From the NCBI RefSeq assembly GCF_016125515.1, contig NZ_WGLO01000005.1, forward strand, positions 1 to 64,000: a stretch of DNA of 64,000 bases. Reading direction: 5' to 3'. This document shows, piece after piece, positions 44,394 to 53,960 of this stretch (position 1 is its first letter; each line of letters starts with the position of its first letter). The stretch is from Hyphomonas sp. (lineage in GTDB: Bacteria > Pseudomonadota > Alphaproteobacteria > Caulobacterales > Hyphomonadaceae). The translations under genes and the position numbers were made by a program. The notes beneath the pieces are model-generated. The model was not told the DNA's origin. It did no database searches and saw only the letters and a list, made by a program, of their open reading frames with translations.

Positions 44394-46378
44394 GCGGCTG
44401 CGGTGCCTCCAGGAATGGCCGGCGCAGCCTTTGATGGCTTGTGCAAGCCGGCAACGCGGAAGCGCCGGTCTGTCAGGGAAATCATGCCGCCGCCGGCGAT
44501 CGTAAAGCCGCCGATCCAGATCCACATGGCGAAGGGATGCCGGTTGACGCGCACGGTGTAACCGCCGGCTGGCCCGGCGTCACTGTAGACAACATACAGG
44601 TTCGCCAGAACGCCGGGACGGATGCCCGCTTCCGTCGTGAAGCTCTGACGCTCGGGATAGAAACGTCGCTCGGATTCGATCTGGCCCTCGGCCTTGCCGG
44701 ATTCGAATACATCGAAAGTCAGACGCTCCGCCTCATAGTTGGCGCCACGGGTGATGTCCGTTGAAGCAAGTCTGAATTCGTAGCGGCCGAGGGTTGTGCT
44801 TTCGCCGACCCGCAGGACAGCGACGTTCTCGGTCTCCCAGGCCGACATGGCGGTGATGCCGACCATCGCAATTGCAAAACCCAGATGAGCGCCGAGGAAT
44901 CCCCAGGTTGCGCGCGGAAAAGCCCTCGCCATTGTCGCCGATTGCTTGAATGGAACCTTGCCCAGCCGCGTGCGCTTCACGAACCAGACGACGAGCCCGA
45001 TGGCGATCAGAGCCGCGAAGCCGAAGCCCAAACCGGCAGGAACGCTCTTGCCAACAATCGTTACCAGCAACCCGAAGGCGGCGGCGGTGATGGCTGGCAT
45101 CTGCAGAGGCTTTGCGGCGACCTTCGCAACATCGGAGCGCCATCGCAGGAACGGTCCAAGCGCCATCAGTCCTCCGACGCACAGCATGATAGGTCCAAAC
45201 GCCATGTTGAAATACGGCGGACCGACTGAAATCTTGTCATGCGTCAATGCATCGATGAGCAGCGGATAGAACGTGCCCAGAAAGACAATTGCGGTTGCAC
45301 ACAGGAGCAAGAGATTGTTGGCGAGAATGCCGCCTTCACGGCTGACGCCGGCAAACGGTGGGCCGTTCTGGACCGTTCGTGCCCGGATGGCATAGAGTGC
45401 CAATGCGCCGCCTGATGCGCCGAGAATCATGAACAGGATGAAAACGCCGCGCGAAGGGTCGACCGCAAATGCGTGCACGCTCGTCAGGACACCCGAGCGG
45501 ACCAGGAAAGTTCCGATGAGGCTCAGCGTGAATGTGAGAATGGACAGCAGAAGTGTCCAGTTCACCAGCGCATGCCGCCGCTCGACAACCAGCGCCGAGT
45601 GCAGCAAGGCTGTGCCGATCAGCCAGGGCATGAAGGACGCATTTTCGACCGGGTCCCAGAACCACCAGCCGCCCCAGCCGAGTTCGTAATAGGCCCACAG
45701 GCTGCCGGCGGTAATGCCGATGGTAAGAAAACACCAGGACGCCAGAACCCAAGGCCGGACCCATCGCGCCCACGCCGCGTCAACACGGCCTTCGATGAGC
45801 GCTGCGACCGAGAACGAGTACGCGATCGAGAAGCCGACATAACCGAGATACAGCATCGGCGGGTGGAAGGCGAGACCGGGGTCTTGTAGTAAGGGGTTGA
45901 ATCCGTTGCCTTCTTCGGGCGCAAAGGGAAGTCGCGCAAACGGGTTCGACGTGAAGATGATGAAGGCCAGAAACGCCACACCGATCATTCCCTGGACCGC
46001 CAATGTCCGCGCTTTGAATGTATCCGGAAGGTTGTTGCCAAAGGCAGCGACGGCCGCGCCGAACAACGCGAGAACGAGAACCCACAGCAGCATCGATCCC
46101 TCGTGTTGTCCCCATGCGGACGAAATTTTGTAGAACAGGGGTTGAAGGGTGTAGGAGTTGGCGGCGACGACTTCGACAGAGAAATCAGACCGCACGAAAG
46201 CAAGGATCAGACAGCCGAAGGAAATCAGAAGCAGTGCGAGTTGGGTAATGGCGGCGCTGCTTGCGACCGACATCAGTCGCGCGTTTCTGACATACGCGCC
46301 CCACATGGGGAGAACGGATTGAGCGACCGATGTAATCAGCGCGAGTATCAGGCAGTACAGTCCGATTTCAGCAATCAT
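44390..46378 (-). CDS. ccmF: Cytochrome c haem lyase subunit CcmF
   Basis: This 662-residue protein has about 15 transmembrane helices. The tryptophan-rich WWD loop GWGGWWFWDPVENASFMPW (about residue 225-243) and the histidines around it bind haem delivered by CcmE. Other landmarks are FYKISSAWGQHEGSMLLWVL and FLVRSGVLTSVHAFAVDP. CcmF with CcmH and CcmI attaches haem to the CXXCH motifs of apocytochromes. No ccmE or ccmABCD is visible, so those must lie elsewhere. The start ATG is divergent from the histidine-rich membrane gene of the cytochrome cluster. Confidence 0.95.
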   Translation of the reverse strand: MIAEIGLYCLILALITSVAQSVLPMWGAYVRNARLMSVASSAAITQLALLLISFGCLILAFVRSDFSVEVVAANSYTLQPLFYKISSAWGQHEGSMLLWVLVLALFGAAVAAFGNNLPDTFKARTLAVQGMIGVAFLAFIIFTSNPFARLPFAPEEGNGFNPLLQDPGLAFHPPMLYLGYVGFSIAYSFSVAALIEGRVDAAWARWVRPWVLASWCFLTIGITAGSLWAYYELGWGGWWFWDPVENASFMPWLIGTALLHSALVVERRHALVNWTLLLSILTFTLSLIGTFLVRSGVLTSVHAFAVDPSRGVFILFMILGASGGALALYAIRARTVQNGPPFAGVSREGGILANNLLLLCATAIVFLGTFYPLLIDALTHDKISVGPPYFNMAFGPIMLCVGGLMALGPFLRWRSDVAKVAAKPLQMPAITAAAFGLLVTIVGKSVPAGLGFGFAALIAIGLVVWFVKRTRLGKVPFKQSATMARAFPRATWGFLGAHLGFAIAMVGITAMSAWETENVAVLRVGESTTLGRYEFRLASTDITRGANYEAERLTFDVFESGKAEGQIESERRFYPERQSFTTEAGIRPGVLANLYVVYSDAGPAGGYTVRVNRHPFAMWIWIGGFTIAGGGMISLTDRRFRVAGLHKPSKAAPAIPGGTAAA

Positions 46379-46575
46379 GCTGCCGCTCCAGTTTCAGTCA
46401 TTGTGTGTCGACTGATACCGATAGGGGCTCGTTCGGAGTTCGCCATAGTGAAATAAGCTTCATTAAGCACAGGGTAATTGCGGTGCATTCAAGTGCTTGC
46501 CAAGACAGATTCTGGAGTCGCAATAGCGCAGTCGTTTGCGCAACAACAGCTAGCCTGAAAGAGAATTCAGCTTCG

Positions 46576-47460
46576 ATGGTTACTCGCGAATTTTCCATGG
46601 ATGAAAGCGCGCGCCGTTCGGCGATGCAAATGCTTCGCAAGCGCAAGGTCGAGTGGGTTTCGCTTGCCATTGGAGTGATGATAACGGCTGCTTTGCTGGT
46701 TGGCTGGAAGCTTCGTGACGTGCTTCCGTACACGGCAGAGAGAGGCACCGGATATTGGCTCGGCATCGCAGGGCTATCCTGCGTTGGCGTTTTGCTCCTG
46801 TATCCATTGAGGAAACGGATCGGCATTCTTCGTGTGTTCGGATCAGTTCCGGCCTGGTTCCGGCTGCATATGGTGATGGGCGCCATCGCGCCCGTGCTCA
46901 TCCTGTATCACTCGAGATTCGAGGTCGGGTCGATCAATGCGATGGTTGCGCTGGTGTGTATGCTGATCGTGGCGGCCAGCGGTGTCATCGGTCGGTTTCT
47001 CTATATCCGCATCTATCGGGGGGTTGCAGGAAAGAAAGAGGAGGCGCGCCGCCTGCTTTCCGAGGCATCTTCGTTTCGCGAAATGCTTGATGCGAATTTC
47101 ACCGATGCTGCGGAAATCGCAGAAGATCTTGAGGCGTCCCTGAAACATAAGCGTAGTGGGCTATTTGTAGCGATCTGGCTTGCTGTTCGTGATTCCGGAC
47201 GGGTGGCAAAAGCGCAAAATCAAATGATTTCCGGCGTCAAGAAGGGCTCGCGCCGTGTCGCGTCCAATGGCGCCGAAAAGCGGCGGGTGCGCAAACGTTC
47301 GATCCAACTCGTTCGGCAGTATTGCGAATCCTTGCGTTCGGCGGCGCAGCTGGAAGTTTTCGAGCGACTGTTTTCGTTGTGGCATGTGGTGCACCTGCCG
47401 CTGTTTTATCTGATGCTGTTCGCGGCCGCGGTTCATGTTCTCGCCGTTCATCTATATTAA
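46576..47460 (+). CDS. Histidine-rich membrane protein, likely b-type haem or quinone-linked subunit
   Basis: This 294-residue protein has about five transmembrane helices (about 27-45, 60-77, 94-112, 120-140, 265-290), an intervening basic cytoplasmic domain (about 150-255) and membrane histidines at about 98, 112, 270, 273, 287 and 292. His98/His112 and His270 or 273/His287 are spaced as pairs that could ligate two haem b. The protein has no CXXCH. Its stop overlaps the next gene, a 24-haem cytochrome, by 26 bases. I infer a quinol- or b-haem-bearing electron donor subunit. The family is not recognised with certainty. ATG 46576 is preferred over 46405 and 46597. Confidence 0.6.
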   Translation: MVTREFSMDESARRSAMQMLRKRKVEWVSLAIGVMITAALLVGWKLRDVLPYTAERGTGYWLGIAGLSCVGVLLLYPLRKRIGILRVFGSVPAWFRLHMVMGAIAPVLILYHSRFEVGSINAMVALVCMLIVAASGVIGRFLYIRIYRGVAGKKEEARRLLSEASSFREMLDANFTDAAEIAEDLEASLKHKRSGLFVAIWLAVRDSGRVAKAQNQMISGVKKGSRRVASNGAEKRRVRKRSIQLVRQYCESLRSAAQLEVFERLFSLWHVVHLPLFYLMLFAAAVHVLAVHLY

Positions 47461-49219
47461 ACGGCGTTCAGCTTTCTGGGCGCTGGCTGTTGTGTTTGCG
47501 TTGTTTGGACTTCAGTCCGCGACGTCACAATCCGCGATCGAACGACTGGTGTCCCCGGGCAAGCTGTCCACGGCTCACCTTGAGCAGGAGAAGGAATGCT
47601 CGCTGTGTCACGAGTCGTTCAACAAGAAGGCCCAGTCCAACCTTTGCATGGATTGCCACACCGAGATCGGTGCCGACATCAAGACAAGCGCGGGGTTTCA
47701 TGGAAAATGGCCGGAGGTGAAAGGCGCTGAATGCAAGTCCTGCCACACCGAGCATATCGGGCGCGGCGCCGACATCATGGGGCTGCAGGCCGCCACGTTC
47801 GATCACAATTTTACGGACTATCCGCTGGTCGGCGGACACAAGAAGGCGGACTGTACAGGTTGCCACAAGACGGGCGTGGCCTTTGCGAAGGCTCCGACAA
47901 CCTGCGCTTCCTGCCACAAGAAAGACGAACCGCATCTGGGACGGCTGGGCACGGCATGCGCCGACTGCCACGCCGTCTCGGACTGGAAATCGATCCGGTT
48001 TGATCACGAAACAACCGATTTTGCGCTGCTCGGAAAGCATAAGACCGCGACCTGCACGGCCTGCCACAAGAACGAGGTTTGGGCGGGGTTGAAGACGGAA
48101 TGCATCGATTGCCACAAGTCCGATGATGTCCACAAAGGCGCGTTCGGTGCGGACTGCGCGTCTTGCCACGACGCGTTCAGCTGGACCCAGACCCGGTTCA
48201 ATCACGACACGACCGGGTTCAGGCTCGTCGGCAAACATGCAAGCGCCGAATGTGCAGCATGCCACGGTGCGGGAAAGCCGGATCCGGCCCCGAAGGATTG
48301 TATTTCCTGTCACCGGATTGACGATGTGCACAAGGGCAAGAATGGCGCAGCCTGTGCGGACTGTCACACACCCAAGAGCTGGAAGGCCGTGACGTTTGAC
48401 CATGCGCGGACCGGGTTCGCCTTGGCCGGCGCCCACAAGACGACCGCCTGTTCCAGCTGCCATCTCAAGCCGGCCGCTGAATGGAAGCCGCCGCGTGCCT
48501 GTATCGGTTGCCACAAGTCTGACGACACCCACAAAGGTCTGCTGGGTCCGCAATGCGAAACATGTCACCTGGAGACGTCCTGGACGCGTGTCACGTTCGA
48601 TCACGACATGGATGCGGGATTCGCCTTGAGCGGGGCGCACTCGGCCACCCAATGCGCGGCCTGCCACAAGAAGCCGACAGCTGAAGCGTCTCCACCCGTA
48701 TCCTGTGCGGGCTGTCATCGTGAGGAAGATCCGCACAAAGGCCAGCTCGGGGACGGCTGCGGCCAGTGCCACAATGACCAAAGCTGGGCCAAAGGCGTTC
48801 GGTTCAATCACGAATTCACGGCGTTTCCTCTGCTGGGCGCGCATGCGGGCGCCGAGTGTGCGGATTGCCACAAGACCAAGGCTTATCTGGACGCATCGAC
48901 CGCTTGCGTTAGCTGTCATGAGGACAAGGATGTCCACAAGGGCCGGCTCGGCGCCGACTGTGCGCAATGTCACAATCCGTCCGATTGGAAGCGCTGGTCG
49001 TTCGACCACGGACGGCAAACGTCGTTCGCTCTGACCGGCAAGCATACCGATCTCGCCTGCGCGGCGTGTCACACCTCACAGAATGCCAAAAGCCTCAAGA
49101 TTTCCGACCGTTGTGTCAGCTGCCATGCTTCGGACGACAAGCACCGGGGCGCGTTCGGAACAAGTTGTGAGCGCTGCCACAATACGGAAGCGTTCTGGGC
49201 GGTCGACATAGGCCGGTAA
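47435..49219 (+). CDS. Multihaem c-type cytochrome with 24 CXXCH motifs
   Basis: This 594-residue protein has a signal peptide (SAFWALAVVFALFGLQSATS) and 24 CXXCH motifs over about 540 residues. The modular pattern is 'C..CH..DD.HKG..G..C..CH....W....FDH..t.F.L.G.H....C..CH', about 58 residues with three haems per unit. Extra His in DVHKG, FDH and GKH are suited as distal ligands, so bis-His haems are likely. Proteins of this type form periplasmic or extracellular electron wires. The Ccm lyase genes are adjacent. It overlaps the previous gene by 26 bases. Haem count is by inspection of the protein sequence. Confidence 0.9.
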   Translation: MFSPFIYIKRRSAFWALAVVFALFGLQSATSQSAIERLVSPGKLSTAHLEQEKECSLCHESFNKKAQSNLCMDCHTEIGADIKTSAGFHGKWPEVKGAECKSCHTEHIGRGADIMGLQAATFDHNFTDYPLVGGHKKADCTGCHKTGVAFAKAPTTCASCHKKDEPHLGRLGTACADCHAVSDWKSIRFDHETTDFALLGKHKTATCTACHKNEVWAGLKTECIDCHKSDDVHKGAFGADCASCHDAFSWTQTRFNHDTTGFRLVGKHASAECAACHGAGKPDPAPKDCISCHRIDDVHKGKNGAACADCHTPKSWKAVTFDHARTGFALAGAHKTTACSSCHLKPAAEWKPPRACIGCHKSDDTHKGLLGPQCETCHLETSWTRVTFDHDMDAGFALSGAHSATQCAACHKKPTAEASPPVSCAGCHREEDPHKGQLGDGCGQCHNDQSWAKGVRFNHEFTAFPLLGAHAGAECADCHKTKAYLDASTACVSCHEDKDVHKGRLGADCAQCHNPSDWKRWSFDHGRQTSFALTGKHTDLACAACHTSQNAKSLKISDRCVSCHASDDKHRGAFGTSCERCHNTEAFWAVDIGR

Positions 49220-49489
49220 ATTCCGCGGCAACCATTCCAATCTGAAAGACTGCCCGCAATGGCGCCAACGCCTTGCTTGAAATTCATTAGTTTTTTGAGA
49301 GGTGATGAAGTCGGTCTGACGCCAATGTGAAAAATTGTTCAGCACAAGGAATTGTTATTGGCTTCGCTGCGAATTGACGCAAACGTGATCTGACAAGGGT
49401 GCTGGAAAGATTCCGATTTATACATCGCTGGGAGGCGGTGGTCCGATGATCGACAGCTTCCGGCTTCAGGCTTTGCGGAAACCCGCAGC
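49220..49489. other. Intergenic region between the two cytochrome genes
   Basis: These 270 bases hold no gene. They are AT-richer than the flanks and probably carry a promoter for the second cytochrome and porin genes. A weak GGCG-CCAA-CGCC hairpin at 49262-49273 lacks a proper T-run. Confidence 0.35.
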
Positions 49490-51316
49490 ATGACAAGGGT
49501 CGTTTCCGCATTCCGATCAGCTTGTTTGGCGATCTTGACGTTTCTGTTTGTGGTCGCGCCCATCGCTGCGGCTGCCCCTGCCGATCCGGCGCCCACATTT
49601 GATCACTTGTCGACCGGCTTTGCGTTGGAAGGGCGCCACCGCACCCTCACGTGCGAATCCTGTCACACACGCGGTGAGTTCGCGTCGCTGCCGAACCAGT
49701 GCGCGGCCTGTCACGATGGCGTGCGCGCACCCGGAAAGTCGATGACGCACGTCCAGACGTCTGGCGAATGCGAGCAGTGCCACAACACGGCTTCCTGGAC
49801 GAATGTCCGGTTTGACCACTCGGTTGTCAGCGGCACGTGCGCCTCATGCCACAATGGAACATCAGCGACCGGGAAGCCGGCCGGTCACATTCTAACGCAG
49901 GCAGCTTGCGAAGATTGCCATGTCACTTCGACATGGTCGTCTGCCCGGTTTGACCACTCCACCGTGACTGGAAGCTGCGCGTCTTGCCACAATGGATCCA
50001 CGGCGACGGGCAAGCCGGCGACGCATATCGCGACGTCGGCTGCGTGCGACAGCTGCCATGTCACCACATCCTGGACCAGTGTCCGTTTCGATCATGCCAG
50101 CGTGTCAGGCTCTTGCGCATCTTGCCACAACGGAACAGCAGCGACCGGCAAACCTGCGACTCACATTCCGAGTGCCTCGACCTGCGAGGACTGCCACACC
50201 ACGACAAGCTGGGCGAACGCGCGCTTCGACCACGGGTCCGTCACGGGTTCGTGCGCCTCGTGTCACAACGGGTCGTCGGCGACAGGCAAGCCTGCCAGTC
50301 ACATCGCGACCACGGCGGGTTGCGATAGCTGCCACGTTACGACGTCCTGGACGAACGTTCGGTTTGACCATGCGGCCGTCACCGGTTCGTGTGCGACGTG
50401 CCACAACGGAACCAAAGCCACCGGCAAGCCGCCCGGCCACATTACCACCTCAGCGGGTTGCGACAGCTGCCACGTCACGACGTCCTGGACGAATGTGCGG
50501 TTCGATCATGCTGCGGTCACTGGTTCGTGCGCATCATGCCACAACGGAACGGCCGCGACGGGCAAGCCCGCGGGTCACATTGCAACATCGTCCGGCTGCG
50601 ACAGCTGCCACGTTACGACCTCCTGGACGAATGTCAGGTTCGATCACTCGGCCGTAACCGGTTCTTGCGCCTCCTGCCACAATGGCACCACCGCGACGGG
50701 TAAACCGCCCACCCATATCCCGTCGACGACAACCTGCGATGACTGCCACCTGATCACCTCCTGGACCAATGTGCGGGTGGATCACAATGCGGTCACAGGC
50801 ACCTGCAGCTCCTGCCACAACGGGAGCCTCGCCGCTGGCAAACCGGCATTCCACATCACGACAAGTTCTCAGTGCAGCGATTGCCACTCCACGCTCGCCT
50901 GGATACCGGCAACCTTCGACCATCAGAGCGTTACCGGCTCCTGTTCGACCTGCCACAACGGTACACAGGCGACCGGGAAGCCCGCCGCACACTTCCAGAC
51001 GACGGTCCAGTGTGACGAGTGCCACAATACGACCAACTGGACGACGATCCGGTTCGTACACAACAGTGCGGGGTATCCGGGGGATCACCGCGCGAAACTG
51101 GATTGCGCCGCTTGCCACAAGACAAATGCGCAGCAGGTGCCGTGGCCAAGTCCCGCCTACGCGCCCGATTGTGCGGCTTGCCACGCAAACGACTTCCGTC
51201 CGAACAAACACGAAAAGGCTGGGGGGGGCTTCTACACCGTGTCCGAACTGCGGGACTGCTCAGGTGCCTGCCACAAGTCGTCCGAGCACCGCGTGAACAG
51301 CAGTAGCTGGGATTGA
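49490..51316 (+). CDS. Multihaem c-type cytochrome with nine near-identical 46-residue repeats
   Basis: This 608-residue protein has a signal peptide (ending IAAAAP). By inspection it has 23 CXXCH motifs plus one CXXXCH near the C-terminus (DCSGACHK). Most lie in nine tandem units of 46 residues, each with two haem motifs ('CASCHNGT.ATGKP..HI' and 'CDSCHVTTSWTNVRFDH'). A first and a last section, each with two or more motifs, flank the repeats. His in GKP..H and FDH may be distal ligands. It is a wire-like cytochrome and may extend with repeat number. The gene ends 27 bases before the beta-barrel gene, consistent with co-transcription. Confidence 0.9.
   Translation: MTRVVSAFRSACLAILTFLFVVAPIAAAAPADPAPTFDHLSTGFALEGRHRTLTCESCHTRGEFASLPNQCAACHDGVRAPGKSMTHVQTSGECEQCHNTASWTNVRFDHSVVSGTCASCHNGTSATGKPAGHILTQAACEDCHVTSTWSSARFDHSTVTGSCASCHNGSTATGKPATHIATSAACDSCHVTTSWTSVRFDHASVSGSCASCHNGTAATGKPATHIPSASTCEDCHTTTSWANARFDHGSVTGSCASCHNGSSATGKPASHIATTAGCDSCHVTTSWTNVRFDHAAVTGSCATCHNGTKATGKPPGHITTSAGCDSCHVTTSWTNVRFDHAAVTGSCASCHNGTAATGKPAGHIATSSGCDSCHVTTSWTNVRFDHSAVTGSCASCHNGTTATGKPPTHIPSTTTCDDCHLITSWTNVRVDHNAVTGTCSSCHNGSLAAGKPAFHITTSSQCSDCHSTLAWIPATFDHQSVTGSCSTCHNGTQATGKPAAHFQTTVQCDECHNTTNWTTIRFVHNSAGYPGDHRAKLDCAACHKTNAQQVPWPSPAYAPDCAACHANDFRPNKHEKAGGGFYTVSELRDCSGACHKSSEHRVNSSSWD
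49809..51055 (+). repeat. Tandem 138-bp repeats inside the second cytochrome gene
   Basis: About nine consecutive units begin with CGGTTTGACCA or close variants (CGGTTCGATCA and similar; for example 49809 and 49947, 138 bases apart). Units are well conserved at the DNA level but not identical, so repeat number could vary by recombination or slippage. The period keeps the reading frame (46 codons). Confidence 0.85.
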
Positions 51317-51342
51317 GCCTACCGACCCCGAGGGAAACATTC

Positions 51343-53907
51343 ATGTCTGAATCGAAATCACGCGTGTTGGCGAGCCGGCTGGCGGTTGCGTCTACATTGG
51401 CGCTTGGAAGCGCTGGAATTCTCCAGACCGCAGACGCGCAGATCGTGCAGGATCGATTTCTGTCGCGGGTTCAGGCCAGCGATCAGGGAAGTTGTTCGGT
51501 TGTCACGGTCGAGTTCAACGTTCCGGTTCAGTACCAGTCGCATTTCCCGGAGACCGGCGGCCGCGATCTGCGCATTGCGGTGCAACCTTTGAACTACCTT
51601 CGACTGCGCGGCAGCCGGGAGACGGCCTCTGAAAGTGTGCGTCCTCCGGGCAGCAAGATCGCCGGAATCCAGCAGGTTACGTACGATGTCGGCGACACAG
51701 CGGGTCCGACCCTGACGTTGCAGTTCGACCACGACGTCAACTGGACCGTCGAGGCAGACAACGACGTTTCCAGGATCATCATCCACGTGGCCAATGCTGG
51801 TTCGGCGGGCTGCCTTGAGGATGGCAGCGCCGCGACGGGCACGGGCTCGGCGGCGCTTGCTGATGCGGTCTTGTCTGTCACCCAGACCTTGCCTGATGCC
51901 GTTGATCCGAATGGCAACTATTCCATCAACCTGGCCTCGACGCGCGGCGACAAACTTGACCCGTCCGCCGTCAAGCCTGTCGATGACTTCAGGAACCATG
52001 TGGGATACGCCTATGTGGCCGAGGAGAACGGCGCGACCTGGTCGAGGCTGAGGCTGGGCACTTTCGCAACGCGTACCGATGCGGAAGCCGTACTGGCTCA
52101 AGTTCTGCCTTCTTACCCGGACGCCTGGATTGTCCGCATAGACCGCAAGGAGCGCGACTTCGTCTATCGCGCATGGGCGGCCGCAAAAGGTATTTCCGTA
52201 GACGGAGGAGCGGGTGCCGTGCCGACCGCCCCCATAGATCCTGTTGCGGAGACGGCGCTTGAGGAAGCCCGAGCGAAATTTGCGGCGGGGGATTTTCCTG
52301 AAACGGTCAGGCTGGCAGGTATCGTTCTCGGCATGCCCGAGAGCGCCGCATCGCCAGCTGCTCAGGAATTGCTGGGACTTGCCCGCGAAAAGGCTGGCCA
52401 GCTTGCCCACGCAAAGGCCGAGTATGAAACTTTCCTGCAGCGCTATCCCAACGACCCAGCCGCCGAGCGCGTGCGGCAGAGATTGTCAGTACTTGTGACG
52501 GGAGAAGAGGCGCCATCGGGTTTTGCGGACACGGGCGAAGACGGCGAAGGCCGCAAGTCCAACATTCGAGCCGGTGCCACGGGCAGCCTCTCGGTGCTCT
52601 ATCAGCGCGACGAGTCGGGCTATCGCTATCAGGATACGCCCACGGTTGGGGGCTCGGAGGTCAACCCGGATCCGGTTGAAACGAACCAGGTCAACCTCAA
52701 CGAAATGCTCTACGGCGTGGACCTGAACCTTTCTCTGGGGACGGACCGAAACGAGGCGCTCTTCCGCTTTTCGGGCCTATACCGCGACGACTTGAATACC
52801 GTCGATCCGCGTGACGAAACCTCGATCAGTTCGCTGTATCTGGATATTTCAGACCGGCAATGGAACTCGTCGCTTCGCCTCGGCCGGCAGACCCGGAACA
52901 CGGGCGGCGTGTTCGGTCGATTTGATGGTGCCTATGCCGGCGCGCAGGTGACCGACCGCTTGAAGATCAACGGTGTTGCGGGCTTTCCGGTTCAGTCCTC
53001 GCGTGACATCAAGGTCAATTCCGACCGGGTTTTTGCCGGCGCGAGCATCGACTATGCCGTTGTACCGGATGCCCTCGACGCCACCGCCTACTACCTGAAC
53101 CAGACCTATGGCGATTTGCAGGACCGCGAGGCGGCGGGCCTTGAGTTCCGCTACTTCAAGGGCGACCGCACCGCGTATGGTATCGTCGATTACGACGTCA
53201 GCTATGCCCAGATGAATCTTGTCCTTCTAAACGCGACTCAGAAGTTCAAGGATGAATCCAGCGTAACGGTCGCGCTCGACTATCGGCGCTCACCATTCCT
53301 GACGACCCAGAACGCCATCTTTGGCCAGCTTGTCAGCGATCCAAACGATCTGCTTGGAACTTACACCGAAGATGAAATCTATCAGTTGGCAGAAGATCGC
53401 ACCGCCTATTCACGATCTGCCTTTGTGAGCTACGCGCGGCCGCTGTCCAAGCATGTGCAGCTGAACCTTGACGTTGTTGCATCCAATGTCTCCGGAACCA
53501 AGGCCTCCGGCGGCGTGGAGGCCCAACAGGCGACCGGCACCGAAGTCTATTACTCGGCCCAACTCGTCGGTTCGGATCTTTTCAAGCCGGGCGCGATTGC
53601 CATCTTCGGACTTCGCTACGCGGAGCTCGATACAGCGACGCAGATGTCCTACCAGTTCAATGGCCGGTATCCTTTGACCAAAAACTTACGTCTCAGCCCG
53701 CGTCTTCGAATCGACGACCGCCAGTCGGCCGACGGAACGTCGTCCAGAACGTCCGGGCGCGGGTCATTGGCTGCGACCTGGACGCCCATCCGGATGCTGC
53801 AATTCGAAGCGGAGTTGGGCGGCGTTTTCTCGGATGGTCAGAATACATTCGGAACCAATCAGGAGCGTGGATATTTCCTGTCATTGGGCATTCGGAAGGA
53901 CTTTTGA
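51343..53907 (+). CDS. SPOR-TPR outer-membrane beta-barrel protein, candidate cytochrome porin
   Basis: This 854-residue protein has a signal peptide (ending QTADAQ), an N-terminal beta domain (about 32-150), a SPOR-like domain (about 217-265, GATWSRLRLGTFATRTDAEA), TPR-like helices (about 304-382), and a long beta-barrel (about 410-854) built of alternating aromatic/hydrophobic strands with RYFKGDRTAYGIVDYDVSYA, ending SLGIRKDF. It follows the second multihaem cytochrome by 27 bases. In known electron conduits a barrel houses or supports multihaem cytochromes at the outer membrane, so I infer a similar job. Barrel strand count was not determined. SPOR binds denuded peptidoglycan in other proteins. 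Confidence 0.8.
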   Translation: MSESKSRVLASRLAVASTLALGSAGILQTADAQIVQDRFLSRVQASDQGSCSVVTVEFNVPVQYQSHFPETGGRDLRIAVQPLNYLRLRGSRETASESVRPPGSKIAGIQQVTYDVGDTAGPTLTLQFDHDVNWTVEADNDVSRIIIHVANAGSAGCLEDGSAATGTGSAALADAVLSVTQTLPDAVDPNGNYSINLASTRGDKLDPSAVKPVDDFRNHVGYAYVAEENGATWSRLRLGTFATRTDAEAVLAQVLPSYPDAWIVRIDRKERDFVYRAWAAAKGISVDGGAGAVPTAPIDPVAETALEEARAKFAAGDFPETVRLAGIVLGMPESAASPAAQELLGLAREKAGQLAHAKAEYETFLQRYPNDPAAERVRQRLSVLVTGEEAPSGFADTGEDGEGRKSNIRAGATGSLSVLYQRDESGYRYQDTPTVGGSEVNPDPVETNQVNLNEMLYGVDLNLSLGTDRNEALFRFSGLYRDDLNTVDPRDETSISSLYLDISDRQWNSSLRLGRQTRNTGGVFGRFDGAYAGAQVTDRLKINGVAGFPVQSSRDIKVNSDRVFAGASIDYAVVPDALDATAYYLNQTYGDLQDREAAGLEFRYFKGDRTAYGIVDYDVSYAQMNLVLLNATQKFKDESSVTVALDYRRSPFLTTQNAIFGQLVSDPNDLLGTYTEDEIYQLAEDRTAYSRSAFVSYARPLSKHVQLNLDVVASNVSGTKASGGVEAQQATGTEVYYSAQLVGSDLFKPGAIAIFGLRYAELDTATQMSYQFNGRYPLTKNLRLSPRLRIDDRQSADGTSSRTSGRGSLAATWTPIRMLQFEAELGGVFSDGQNTFGTNQERGYFLSLGIRKDF

Positions 53908-53960
53908 TCTCTTGTTTAAAATATTTCGCATATCCAGAGGTGTCTGAGTTCCAGATTTTA

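Noticed and set aside
47525-49072. Long open frame on the minus strand opposite the first cytochrome
   Set aside because: It is antisense to a gene with 24 ordered CXXCH motifs; openness is a by-product of the GC-rich repeat codons.
49262-49273. GGCG-CCAA-CGCC hairpin as terminator after the first cytochrome
   Set aside because: The stem is 4 bp and the T-rich part starts only 20 bases later.
49809-51055. Regular repeats considered as CRISPR-like
   Set aside because: The repeats are 138 bases, in frame and coding, without unique spacers.
50534-51211. Open frame on the minus strand opposite the repeat cytochrome
   Set aside because: It mirrors the 138-bp repeats and shows no independent protein features.
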